Assembly: GCF_006334915.2 (NCBI RefSeq) | Contig: NZ_VDMA02000007.1 | Coordinates: 124,001 to 188,000, forward strand | Direction: 5' to 3' | Length of the DNA: 64,000 nt | DNA from: Microbispora catharanthi | GTDB taxonomy: Bacteria > Actinomycetota > Actinomycetes > Streptosporangiales > Streptosporangiaceae | Shown here: piece after piece, positions 8,792 to 18,634 of the stretch | How positions within the stretch are numbered: position 1 is the first letter of the stretch | Layout of the letters: every line of letters starts with the position of its first letter | Notes under the pieces: generated by a model | The model's database searches: none | What the model was told of the DNA's origin: nothing | What the model saw: the letters and a program-made list of their open reading frames with translations, nothing else | Program-made: the position numbers and the translations under genes

Positions 8792-9606
8792 ACCGCGAAG
8801 CGAACCGCGAAGCGAACCGCACCCGCCGCGTCGACCTGCGGCGCTTCCCCGCCTTCGCGACGGTCTCGGTCCTGCTGCTCGTCTTCCTCTACCTCCCCCT
8901 GCTCGTCGTCGTGGCGTACGCGTTCAACACCGGCAGGATCGCCACGATCTGGGAGGGCTTCAGCCTCCACTGGTTCGGCGACGTGGTGGCCAACGCCGAC
9001 ATCAGGAACGCGACGACGACCTCGCTCCAGGTCGCCGCCGTCGCCACGGTCTGCTCGGTCGTGCTCGCCATCGGCATCGCCCTCGGCCTGGCCGCGCTGC
9101 GCCGTACGGCGCGGGGGGCGGTCATGCTGGTCGCCGGCGCGCCGCTGGTGCTGCCGGAGATCGTGCTCGCGGTCGCGACGCTGGCGATGTTCGCCTTCCT
9201 CGACGTGCCGCTGGGCATGACGAGCGTGACCCTCGCCCACATCGCGTTCTGCGTGCCGTTCGCGCTGCTGCCGATCCGGGCCCGGCTGGCCGACATGGAC
9301 CAGCGGGTGTTCGAGGCCGCCGCCGACCTCGGCGCCTCGCCCTGGCGGGTGTTCCGCCGGGTCACCCTCCCGCTGCTGGCCCCCGGCGTCGTCGCGGGCG
9401 CGTTGATGGCCTTCATCGTCTCCCTCGACGACTTCCTGATCACCTTCTTCGTCGCCGGACCGGGCACCACCACGCTCCCGATCTACATCTACGGCATGCT
9501 CCGCGTCGGCATCACCCCGGCCGTCAACGCGCTGTCCACCCTGATCCTCCTCGTCTCCCTGCTCGTTCTCGCGGCGGCGTACTTCGCCGGCCGCAAGAGA
9601 GGCTGA
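8788..9606 (+). CDS. potC: Polyamine-type ABC transporter permease (PotC-like)
   Basis: The second permease has 272 residues and six predicted helices, with the EAA loop EAAADLGASPWRVFRRVTLPLLAPG and the conserved SLDDFLITFF segment typical of PotC. The GTG start at 8788 overlaps the previous stop by 4 nt. Its first residues come from a 12-nt direct repeat (AACCGCGAAGCG, twice and a part) and read NREANREANR, a charged N-terminal tail probably of no functional weight. It is coupled to the other permease and followed 6 nt later by the binding protein. Confidence 0.87.
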   Translation: MNREANREANRTRRVDLRRFPAFATVSVLLLVFLYLPLLVVVAYAFNTGRIATIWEGFSLHWFGDVVANADIRNATTTSLQVAAVATVCSVVLAIGIALGLAALRRTARGAVMLVAGAPLVLPEIVLAVATLAMFAFLDVPLGMTSVTLAHIAFCVPFALLPIRARLADMDQRVFEAAADLGASPWRVFRRVTLPLLAPGVVAGALMAFIVSLDDFLITFFVAGPGTTTLPIYIYGMLRVGITPAVNALSTLILLVSLLVLAAAYFAGRKRG

Positions 9607-9612
9607 CCGCAC

Positions 9613-10734
9613 ATGGTTTCGAAGCACCGGCTCCTCCCCCTCACGGCCCTGCTCGGGGCGGGCGTGCTCGCGCTCGCCGCCTGCGGCGGCGGCTCGACCG
9701 GCACCGCCACGTCATCGGGCTCCGGCTCCTCCTCCGGGGGCTCGGCGGCGTTCCCCGCCAAGGGGAGCGGCGAGCTGAACCTCTACAACTGGACCGACTA
9801 CATCTCCCCCGAGCTGCTCAAGCGCTTCGAGTCCGAGACCGGGATCAAGGTGCACCTGGACACCTTCGAGTCCAACGAGGGGCTGCTGGCCAAGCTGCAG
9901 GCCGGCGGCACCGGCTACGACGTGATCGTGCCGAGCGACTACATGGTGCAGCAGATGGTCCAGCTCGGCCTGCTGCAGGAGATCGACACCGCGACCTTCC
10001 CGAACGGCAAGAACATCGAGCCCGAGTTCGACGACGTGTACTTCGACCAGGGGCGCACGTTCACCGCTCCGTACATGCACGGCACCACGGGCATCGCGGT
10101 CGACGAGGCGAAGGTCGGCGGCAAGGTCACCAGCTGGGCGGAGTTCTTCAACCCGCCGGCCGGCGCGAGCGGCAACATGGGCATGCTGAACGACTCCAAC
10201 GAGGTCGTCGCCGCGGCGCTGCGCGCCGTCGGCGCCAAACCGTGCAGCGAGACGCCGGCCGACTACCAGAAGGTGCAGGCGCTGCTGTCCGGGGTCAAGG
10301 GCAAGCTCAAGGTGATCAGCTCCGACGGCCAGATCGACCGGATGACGTCGGGCGAGACCACGCTGGCCATGATGTGGAACGGCGCCTTCCACCGGGCCTC
10401 GGTGAAGAACAAGGGCATCACCTGGGTCTACCCCTCGGAGGGCCTGCCGCTGTGGCAGGACAACTTCGCCGTGCCGAAGGGCGCGCACAACGTCGACAAC
10501 GCCAAGATCTTCATCAACTGGATGCTCGACCCGAAGAACGCCGCCGAGGCCACCAACTTCGTGGGCTACGCCAACGCCGTCACCGGCTCGGACGCGTACA
10601 TGGACAAGGATCTCGCGAAGGATCCGGCGATCAATCCGCCCGCGGACAAGGCCGCGCTCGCGCAGCCCGTGCCGCCCTGCTCCCAGACCGCCCTGGATCT
10701 TTACGACAAGGTCTGGACGGACTTCAAGAGCTGA
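9613..10734 (+). CDS. potD: Polyamine-type substrate-binding lipoprotein (PotD-like)
   Basis: The 373-residue solute-binding protein is lipid-anchored outside the membrane: the signal peptide ends in the lipobox LALAAC with Cys24. After a Ser/Gly spacer the mature part begins LNLYNWTDYISPELLKRFE, the hallmark of the PotD/PotF group. It delivers substrate to the two permeases encoded just upstream. The amidohydrolase gene follows after 14 nt. Polyamine binding is expected from the family; I did not check ligand residues individually. Confidence 0.9.
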   Translation: MVSKHRLLPLTALLGAGVLALAACGGGSTGTATSSGSGSSSGGSAAFPAKGSGELNLYNWTDYISPELLKRFESETGIKVHLDTFESNEGLLAKLQAGGTGYDVIVPSDYMVQQMVQLGLLQEIDTATFPNGKNIEPEFDDVYFDQGRTFTAPYMHGTTGIAVDEAKVGGKVTSWAEFFNPPAGASGNMGMLNDSNEVVAAALRAVGAKPCSETPADYQKVQALLSGVKGKLKVISSDGQIDRMTSGETTLAMMWNGAFHRASVKNKGITWVYPSEGLPLWQDNFAVPKGAHNVDNAKIFINWMLDPKNAAEATNFVGYANAVTGSDAYMDKDLAKDPAINPPADKAALAQPVPPCSQTALDLYDKVWTDFKS

Positions 10735-10748
10735 AAGGACGACGACAG

Positions 10749-12371
10749 ATGCACGCGGACCTGCTGTTCGTGAACGGCCACGTCTTCACCGCCGACCCCG
10801 CCGCGCCGCGAGCGCGGGCGGTGGCCGTGCGGGACGGCCGGGTCGTCGCCGTCGGCGACGACCATGACGTACGCGACCTGCGCGGGCCCGGGACCGAGGT
10901 CGTGGACCTGGCGGGCCGGCTGCTCGCGCCCGGCTTCCAGGACGCGCACGCGCACCCGGTGATGGGCGGCCTTGAACGGCTGCGCTGCGACCTGTCCGCG
11001 ATCACCGACCGCCGGGGCTACCTGGACGCCGTCGCCGCCTACGCCGCCGCCCGTCCGGACGACGAGTGGATCACGGGCGGCGGCTGGTCGATGGACGCCT
11101 TCCCCGGCGGGACCCCGGTGAAGGAGGACCTCGACGCCATCGTGCCCGACCGCCCGGTGTTCCTGCCGAACCGGGACCACCACAGCGCGTGGGTGAACTC
11201 GGCGGCGCTGCGCGCGGCCGGAATCACCCGCGACACCCCCGACCCGGCCAGCGGGCGCATCGAGCGCGACGCGGCCGGCGAACCGACCGGCACCCTGCAC
11301 GAGGGCGCGATGACGCTGGTCGAGCCGCACCTGTCGGAGACCTCGCACGAGGACTACGTGGAGGCCCTCCTCGTCGCCCAGGCACACCTGCACTCGCTGG
11401 GCATCACGGCGTGGCAGGACGCGATCCTCGGCGACTACGCCGGGCACCGCGACGTCACCTCCGTCTACCTCGACGTGGCCGGGTCCGGGCGGCTCACCGC
11501 CCGGGTGCGGGGCGCGCTGTGGTGGGACCGCGAGCGCGGCGCCGAGCAGATCCCCGGCCTGATCGGCCGCCGGACCGCGGAGGGCGGGTTCGCCGCCGCG
11601 AGCGTGAAGATCATGCTGGACGGCGTGGCGGAGAACTTCACGGCCGCCCTGCACGAGCCATACCTCGACGGGTGCGGCTGCCTCACGGGCAACCGCGGGA
11701 TCGGCTTCGTGGACTACGCCGAACTGCCCCGCTACGTGACGGTGCTGGACGCCGAGGGCTTCCAGGTCCACTTCCACGCGATCGGCGACCGGGCGGTGAC
11801 CGCCGCGCTGGACGCGGTCGCCGCCGCGCGCGCCGCCAACGGCCCGTCGGGCAACCGCCACCACGTCGCCCACATCCAGGTCGTGCGGCCGCAGGACGTC
11901 CCCCGGTTCGCCGAGGAGGGCGTCACCGCCAACATGCAGCCGTTCTGGGCCTGCCACGAGCCGCAGATGGACGAGCTGACCATTCCCTACCTGGGCGAGG
12001 AGCGGGCGGCGTGGCAGTACCCGTTCGGGGCCCTGCACCGGGCCGGCGCGCCGCTCGCCATGGGCAGCGACTGGCCGGTGAGCAGCCCCGACCCAATCTG
12101 GGGCATCCACGTCGCGGTGAACCGGGCCAGGGAGAGCGGCACCGCGCCCTTCCTCCCGGGACAGGCGCTCGACCTGGCGACCGCGCTGACCGCCTACACC
12201 GCGGGCTCGGCCAGGGTGAACCACCTCGACGAGACCGGGACCATCGCCCCGGGCATGCTCGCCGACCTGGTCGTCCTGGACCGCGACCCGTTCGCGGCGC
12301 CCGTCGAGGAGATCGCGGCGGCCCGCGCGGTGCTCACCTACGTCGCGGGACGGCAGGTGTACGCGGCCTGA
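10749..12371 (+). CDS. YtcJ-like metal-dependent amidohydrolase
   Basis: This 540-residue hydrolase of the amidohydrolase superfamily starts at ATG 10749 behind AAAGGA. Metal-ligand motifs are visible: QDAHAHPVM near residue 65, a VKIMLDG lysine segment, FHAIGDRAV, a HHVAHIQ pair and GSDWPVSS near the end, followed by the closing composite beta-domain (GTIAPGMLADLVVLDRDPF). Relatives include N-substituted formamide deformylase and many uncharacterised YtcJ proteins. It is the last gene of the transporter transcript, which suggests that the imported amine or amide is hydrolysed by it; that link is inference. No signal peptide, so it acts in the cytoplasm. Confidence 0.85.
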   Translation: MHADLLFVNGHVFTADPAAPRARAVAVRDGRVVAVGDDHDVRDLRGPGTEVVDLAGRLLAPGFQDAHAHPVMGGLERLRCDLSAITDRRGYLDAVAAYAAARPDDEWITGGGWSMDAFPGGTPVKEDLDAIVPDRPVFLPNRDHHSAWVNSAALRAAGITRDTPDPASGRIERDAAGEPTGTLHEGAMTLVEPHLSETSHEDYVEALLVAQAHLHSLGITAWQDAILGDYAGHRDVTSVYLDVAGSGRLTARVRGALWWDRERGAEQIPGLIGRRTAEGGFAAASVKIMLDGVAENFTAALHEPYLDGCGCLTGNRGIGFVDYAELPRYVTVLDAEGFQVHFHAIGDRAVTAALDAVAAARAANGPSGNRHHVAHIQVVRPQDVPRFAEEGVTANMQPFWACHEPQMDELTIPYLGEERAAWQYPFGALHRAGAPLAMGSDWPVSSPDPIWGIHVAVNRARESGTAPFLPGQALDLATALTAYTAGSARVNHLDETGTIAPGMLADLVVLDRDPFAAPVEEIAAARAVLTYVAGRQVYAA

Positions 12372-12478
12372 CCCGGTTCTGCCCCGCACTCGGGGATGGC
12401 GGCCGGAAGGCGGGGAAGGGCCGGCGAGAGGACGGCGCGACGGGATGCGCCGTCGCGCCTCCACATTGGAGGGAAGCC

Positions 12479-13036
12479 ATGTCCCCGCTGTCCGTACTCT
12501 CGCCGCCGCCCGGGGTGTTCCTGCTGTTCGGGCAGGTCGCCGATCTGGGCTGGGTCGCCGTCAAGACACTGCTCCTGTACGCGACCGCCGTCGCCGGGCT
12601 GCGCCTCACCAAGCGCCGCATGATCGCCGAACTGTCGCCGTTCGACTTCGTCGCGGCGGTCGCGGTGGGCGCGATCGTGGGCCGCACCGCGACGGCGTCC
12701 GACACCTCGTATCTCACCGGGGCCGCCGCCCTGCTCACGGTGATCGTCGTCCACGCCGTCGTGACCCAGGTGCGGTTGCGGTCCCCGTCACCGCACTGGT
12801 TCGACCACGAGCCCCGGATCCTGGTGGACGAGGGCGAGATCCAGCGGCGGCAGCTGCGGCGGTGCGGGCTCACCGAGCCCGACCTGTACGTGATCCTGCG
12901 CCAGCACGGCGTCGCCTCGCTCTCCTCGGTCCGATACGTGATCTTCGAGCCGAAGGGGGCGGTGAGCGTCGTCACGAAGGATCACCCCGTGGGCGACGTC
13001 ACCCACCAGGGGCTGCGGCGCCCGCCGCACGCGTGA
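12479..13036 (+). CDS. DUF421 / YetF-family membrane protein
   Basis: The 185-residue protein has three N-terminal hydrophobic segments (VAVKTLLLYATAVAGL, FDFVAAVAVGAIVG, GAAALLTVIVVHAVV) followed by a soluble domain with LVDEGEIQRRQLRRCGLTE and HGVASLSSVRYVIFEPKG, the conserved DUF421 (YetF) pattern. GGAGG lies 7 nt before the ATG. The family is widespread and its biochemical role is unsettled. It stands about 107 nt after the amidohydrolase and probably has its own promoter. Confidence 0.85.
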   Translation: MSPLSVLSPPPGVFLLFGQVADLGWVAVKTLLLYATAVAGLRLTKRRMIAELSPFDFVAAVAVGAIVGRTATASDTSYLTGAAALLTVIVVHAVVTQVRLRSPSPHWFDHEPRILVDEGEIQRRQLRRCGLTEPDLYVILRQHGVASLSSVRYVIFEPKGAVSVVTKDHPVGDVTHQGLRRPPHA

Positions 13037-13112
13037 CGGGGTGGACACGGCGGGGCGAAGGAGCCCTCCCCCGCCGGTCACCCGCCGTACGCCGCCTGCC
13101 GAGGCACGGCGG

Positions 13113-13583
13113 CTACCATTCGCCGCCCGGTGCGCCGACCCCCCGCCGCGGGCGGCCGTGCTCGTGCTGCCGGTAGTTCGCGGCGAACGCCAGCGCGCCG
13201 AGGCCGAACAGGAAGATGATCGCCCCGGTGACCACGTTGTCCCAGATGGTCGCCGTGGTCGCCGGCTGGCCGCGGATCACCCACGGCGCGATGATCGTCC
13301 AGACGCCGAGCACCGGCACCACCCAGCTCATGCCGTACGTGCGGCCGAAGGCGGACGCGCAGCTCATCGCGAGCGCCGCGACCGTCAGCCCGACGATCAG
13401 GTTGTTGATCGCCAGAGCGCCGAGACCACTGAAGCCCACGATCCACGGCGAGATGGCGAGATAGACCCCGGCGAGGAACGTCACTCCGTCCATGACCTGC
13501 GCGGGAGCGGTCGATCCCGCGCGGTCGTACGTCTGGCGCAGCTCCGTCACGTCCGGGCGGCGTGCCAGACCTGGTCGCACCAT
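13113..13583 (-). CDS. SPW-repeat integral membrane protein
   Basis: A 156-residue membrane protein with two copies of a two-helix SPW unit. The first has ISPWIVGFSGLGALAINNLIVG and the second IAPWVIRG followed by WDNVVTGAIIFLFGLGALAF. SPW proteins are common in actinobacteria and have no established function. The ATG at 13583 has an AGAGGTGA site just upstream. It is convergent with the DUF421 gene and lies downstream of the GH15 gene on the same strand. Confidence 0.88.
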   Translation of the reverse strand: MVRPGLARRPDVTELRQTYDRAGSTAPAQVMDGVTFLAGVYLAISPWIVGFSGLGALAINNLIVGLTVAALAMSCASAFGRTYGMSWVVPVLGVWTIIAPWVIRGQPATTATIWDNVVTGAIIFLFGLGALAFAANYRQHEHGRPRRGVGAPGGEW

Positions 13584-13707
13584 GTCGCGTCACCTCTTCT
13601 CCCAGACGGGCCGGGCGAAGACCCGGACCCCTCGGTTGCATCATCCAACGCCGCAGGTGGCGGAGGGGAGGTCGCGAGATGCGCAGGAAACAGATGGACG
13701 ATATCTG

Positions 13708-15483
13708 TCAGTCAGATGGCACCGGCGGGGCCAGCGCCTGGGCCGCGTTCACGATGGAGACGTGGCTGTACGCCTGGGGGAAGTTGCCGGCCTGACGCCC
13801 CTTGCGGACGTCGTACTCCTCCGACAGCAGGCCGACGTCGTTGCGCAGGGACAGCAGGCGCTCGAACAGGCGCCGCGACCGTTCGCGCCGGCCGAGCAGG
13901 GCGAGCGCGTGGGCGAGCCAGAAGGAGCAGGCGATGAAGACGCCCTCCCCGCCCGGCAGTTCGTCCACGTCGTCGGCCTCGGGCCGGTAGCGCAGGACGA
14001 GGCCGTCCTCCGTCAGTTCGCGGCACACGGCGTCGACGGTGCCCGCAACGCGAGGGTCGTCCAGGGGCAGGAAGCCGAGCCGGGGAATGAGCAGCAGCGC
14101 GGCGTCGAGACCCTTCGACCCGTAGAACTGGGTGAAGGTGTTGCGGCCGGGATCGTAGCCGTGCGCGCACACGTCCCGGTGGATCTCCTCGCGCAGGGCG
14201 CGCCAGCGGCGGGCGGGGCCGTCCTGGCCCCGCGTCTCGACCGAGCGGACCATGCGGTCCGCCGCCACCCAGGCGAAGATCTTGGAGTGGACGAAGTCGC
14301 GGCGCGGGCCGCGCACCTCCCACAGCCCGTTGTCGGGCTCCCGCCACGCCCCCTCCAGATACTCCATGAGCGCGCACTGCAGGTCCCACGCCTCCTCGTC
14401 CGGCCGCAGGCCCGCCTCCTTGGCCTGGTAGAGGCAGTCGATCACCTCGCCGTACACGTCGAGCTGGAACTGCCGCGAGGCGGCGTTGCCGATCCGCACC
14501 GGCCGCGAGCCCTCGTATCCCGGCAGCCAGTCGACGGTCCACTCGGGAATCTGCCTGCTGCCGTCGACCGTGTACATGATCTGCAGGTCGGCGGGGTCTC
14601 CGGCGACGGCCCGCAGCAGCCAGTCGCGCCAGGCCGTCGCCTCGTCCGCGTATCCCGCGCCCATCAGCGCCTGGAGGGTGAACGACGCGTCCCGCAGCCA
14701 GCTGTAGCGGTAGTCCCAGTTGCGCGGGCCGCCGATCTGCTCGGGCAGCGAGGTCGTGGGCGCCGCGACGATGCCGCCGGTGGGGGCGTACGTGAGGGCC
14801 TTGAGCGCGAGGAGGCTGCTGCCCACGGCCTCGCCGTACCTCCCCTGGTAGCCGCACCGGCCGAGCCACTGTTTCCACAGCCGGTCGGTGGCGGCCAGCT
14901 CCTGGCCCGCCTCCAGCCGCCGCGGCCGGCCCTGCCACGACTGCTGCCAGGTGAGCACGAACGGCACCCGGTCTCCCGCCGCGACGGTGAAGGAGGCGGT
15001 CGTCCCGCGGAGGCGGGAGTCGTGGGTGAGCTCGACGGGCGACTGGAGCCAGGCGGCGTTGGGACCGGCGACGACGGCCAGCTCTCCCTCACGATGCCGC
15101 ACCCAGGGGATCACGGCGCCGTATTCGAAGCGCAGCAGCAGTTCCGTACGCATCTCCACCCGGCCCCGCACGCCTTCCACGATCCGCACGAGGTCGGGCG
15201 CCTCCCCGCGCGGCGGCATGAAGTCGAGGACCCGAACGCACCCGCCGGGCATGTCCCAGGTCGTCTCGAGGACCAGCGTGCCGTCGCGGTAGCGGCGCCC
15301 GGTGCACGTCCCCTCGCCCGCCGGGGCCAGCAGCCAGCGTCCCGCCGGGCGGCCGCCCAGGAGCGCCGCGAAGCAGGCTCCGGAGTCGAACCGCGGCAGG
15401 CACAGCCAGTCGACCGAGCCGTCGCGGCCGACCAGGGCGGCCGTGTGCATGTCGCCGATGAGCGCGTAGTCCTCGATGCGCAT
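13708..15483 (-). CDS. Glycoside hydrolase family 15 protein (glucoamylase/trehalase-like)
   Basis: A cytoplasmic protein of 591 residues. It opens with the family's usual IEDYALIGDMHTAALVGRDGSVDWLCLPRFDS, a beta-sandwich domain, followed by an (alpha/alpha)6 catalytic domain containing NWDYRYSWLRDASFTLQAL. Actinobacterial GH15 proteins of this length and N-terminus include characterised trehalases as well as glucan hydrolases; which one this is cannot be told here. No signal peptide. The gene is close behind the AldO-like gene on the same strand (58 nt), so the two may be co-transcribed. Confidence 0.88.
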   Translation of the reverse strand: MRIEDYALIGDMHTAALVGRDGSVDWLCLPRFDSGACFAALLGGRPAGRWLLAPAGEGTCTGRRYRDGTLVLETTWDMPGGCVRVLDFMPPRGEAPDLVRIVEGVRGRVEMRTELLLRFEYGAVIPWVRHREGELAVVAGPNAAWLQSPVELTHDSRLRGTTASFTVAAGDRVPFVLTWQQSWQGRPRRLEAGQELAATDRLWKQWLGRCGYQGRYGEAVGSSLLALKALTYAPTGGIVAAPTTSLPEQIGGPRNWDYRYSWLRDASFTLQALMGAGYADEATAWRDWLLRAVAGDPADLQIMYTVDGSRQIPEWTVDWLPGYEGSRPVRIGNAASRQFQLDVYGEVIDCLYQAKEAGLRPDEEAWDLQCALMEYLEGAWREPDNGLWEVRGPRRDFVHSKIFAWVAADRMVRSVETRGQDGPARRWRALREEIHRDVCAHGYDPGRNTFTQFYGSKGLDAALLLIPRLGFLPLDDPRVAGTVDAVCRELTEDGLVLRYRPEADDVDELPGGEGVFIACSFWLAHALALLGRRERSRRLFERLLSLRNDVGLLSEEYDVRKGRQAGNFPQAYSHVSIVNAAQALAPPVPSD

Positions 15484-15541
15484 CGTCCTCCCCCGTTGAT
15501 CCCCGGGGACTTACCCGGTCATCAGGGGACGAACCCGGCGA

Positions 15542-16915
<1,374 letters not shown>

Positions 16916-16943
16916 CTACCGGAACATCGCGCCCGCGTGCCCG

Positions 16944-17015
16944 TCAGATGCCCACCTGCGTGCGGTTCACCTTCCCGGTGGCGTCGCGGGGCAGGGGCTC
17001 TGTCCTGGGCACGCG
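16944..17015 (-). pseudogene. Remnant of an acyl-CoA synthetase C-terminus
   Basis: The gap between the AldO-like and peroxiredoxin genes encodes, on the minus strand, RVPRTEPLPRDATGKVNRTQ and a stop codon three residues later. LPRxATGKV is the A10 motif that ends AMP-forming acyl-CoA synthetases and adenylation domains; its lysine is catalytic. Nothing else of the enzyme remains and there is no start codon with a ribosome binding site. It is probably a deletion scar. Confidence 0.5.
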
Positions 17016-17059
17016 CGGACCTCCGCTCCCGCTGACCGGAACTCTGCGGGGCGTACGGG

Positions 17060-17755
17060 TCAGGCGCCGCGGCCGGGGAGGCTGGCGAGATACCAGTCGA
17101 CGAGCTTGAGCCGCTCGTCGGCCAGCCTCGCCTCCACCTCTGCCTGGGTCTTCGGCGCGCCCAGCAGCACGTCGTCGCCCGGCCGCCAGTTGGCCGGGCA
17201 GGAGACACCGTCACGGTCGGCCGTCTGCAGCGCGTCCACGAGCCTGAGGATCTCGGGGACCATCCGCCCCGCGTTCATCGGGTAGTAGAGGATCGCGCGG
17301 ACGACCGACTCCGGGTCGATCACGAACACCGCGCGGACCGCCGCCGTCGCCGACGCCTTCGGGTGGAGCATGCCGTACGCGCGGGACACCCGCGTGTCGA
17401 GGTCGGCGATGATCGGGAAGGGGATCCTCACGCCGAGCCTGTCCTCGATCGCCCGCGTCCAGGCGAGGTGGCTGTGCACGGAGTCGACCGAGTTGCCGAG
17501 CAGGGCGACGTCGCGGGCGGCGAACTCCTCCGCCAGCTCGGCGAACGCGACGAACTCGGTGGTGCACACCGGGGTGAAGTCGGCCGGGTGGCTGAACAGC
17601 ACCAGCCACCGCCCGGCGTAGTCGGCGAGCCGGACCGGCCCGTGGGTGCTCTCGGCCTCGAAGTCCGGCGCCCTGTCGCCGATGAGCGGAAGCCGGGTGG
17701 GTTCCGCCTCCGGCGTCGCCGTGGGGTTCACCGCAGAGGTCGCGGCAGAGGTCAT
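17060..17755 (-). CDS. 1-Cys peroxiredoxin (Prx6 type)
   Basis: This 231-residue thiol peroxidase reduces hydrogen peroxide and organic peroxides. The active-site motif is PADFTPVCTTEF with peroxidatic Cys64; the C-terminal arm (KTQAEVEARLADERLKLVDWYL) is the Prx6/1-Cys hallmark. A second Cys lies in SCPANW, so a resolving role cannot be excluded. The N-terminal 20 residues are a flexible extension. The ATG follows GGAAAG. It lies upstream of the AldO-like oxidase on the same strand, separated by the acyl-CoA synthetase remnant. Confidence 0.9.
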   Translation of the reverse strand: MTSAATSAVNPTATPEAEPTRLPLIGDRAPDFEAESTHGPVRLADYAGRWLVLFSHPADFTPVCTTEFVAFAELAEEFAARDVALLGNSVDSVHSHLAWTRAIEDRLGVRIPFPIIADLDTRVSRAYGMLHPKASATAAVRAVFVIDPESVVRAILYYPMNAGRMVPEILRLVDALQTADRDGVSCPANWRPGDDVLLGAPKTQAEVEARLADERLKLVDWYLASLPGRGA

Positions 17756-17989
17756 GGTCGCTTCCTTTCCGCGTCACGCCGCCCGGAGTGGGGCCGGCCC
17801 GCGAGTGCCGGCGCGGATGCGCGCCGCTCTCGTCGCGGCGTCCACGCGTTCGTTCACCGCGTCGTCCACCGGGCCCGTACCCGCGAAGACCGGTGGCGAC
17901 CACGACTGTTTCGCCCCGATTCGGTAATGCCGCAGGTCATGAGGGTCCGCGCCGGGCGGGAATGAACGAGGGACGGGAAGGGGGACGCC

Positions 17990-18625
17990 ATGCCGACGAC
18001 CGGGGTCAGCCATCCGCTGTTCGCCCGCTTCTACACGTGGTTCAGCCAGGTGCTCGACCGGCAGGGCATGTCCGGGCGGCGCGAGGCGCTGGTGGCGGGG
18101 CTGTCGGGCCGGGTGATCGAGGTCGGCGCGGGCAACGGGCTGAACTTCACCCACTATCCGCCGTCCGTCACCGGCGTGCTGGCCGTCGAGCCCGAACCGC
18201 GGCTGCGGGTGGTCGCCCGCCAGGCGGCCCGTGAAGCGCGGGCGCGGATCGAGGTCGTCGCCGGCCTGGCCGACCGGCTCCCGGCCGCCGGCGGCGGGTT
18301 CGACGCGGCGGTGGTGTCGTTCGTGCTGTGCTCGCTGCCCGATCCCGTCGCCGGGCTGCGGGAGATCCGCCGCGTGCTGGTCCCCGGCGGGCGGCTGCGC
18401 TTCCTCGAACACGTCCGCGCCGGGCCCACGGGCTGGGCCAGGGCGCAGGACCTGCTGGACGCGACCGTGTGGCCGTGCCTGACCGGCGGCTGCCACACGG
18501 GCCGCGACAGCGTGGCGGCCGTCGAGGCGGCCGGCTTCACCGTCGAGTCGCTGGAGCGCTTCGTCTTCCCCGCCCGCGTCCGCAGCCCCATCTCCTTCTG
18601 CGTACGCGGCGAGGCCCGGTCCTGA
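17990..18625 (+). CDS. Class I SAM-dependent methyltransferase
   Basis: A 211-residue methyltransferase of the Methyltransf_11/UbiE-like type. Motif I is VIEVGAGNGLNF (about 42-53), motif II includes AVEPEPRLR, and the post-motif reads FDAAVVSFVLCSLPDP, then LREIRRVLVPGGRLRFLEHV. The ATG has GGGGGAC upstream. The substrate is unknown. Similar proteins are often found singly in actinobacteria; it is divergent from the peroxiredoxin and convergent with the MFS gene, so it appears to be a single-gene transcript. Confidence 0.83.
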   Translation: MPTTGVSHPLFARFYTWFSQVLDRQGMSGRREALVAGLSGRVIEVGAGNGLNFTHYPPSVTGVLAVEPEPRLRVVARQAAREARARIEVVAGLADRLPAAGGGFDAAVVSFVLCSLPDPVAGLREIRRVLVPGGRLRFLEHVRAGPTGWARAQDLLDATVWPCLTGGCHTGRDSVAAVEAAGFTVESLERFVFPARVRSPISFCVRGEARS

Positions 18626-18634
18626 GGCTGGGGT

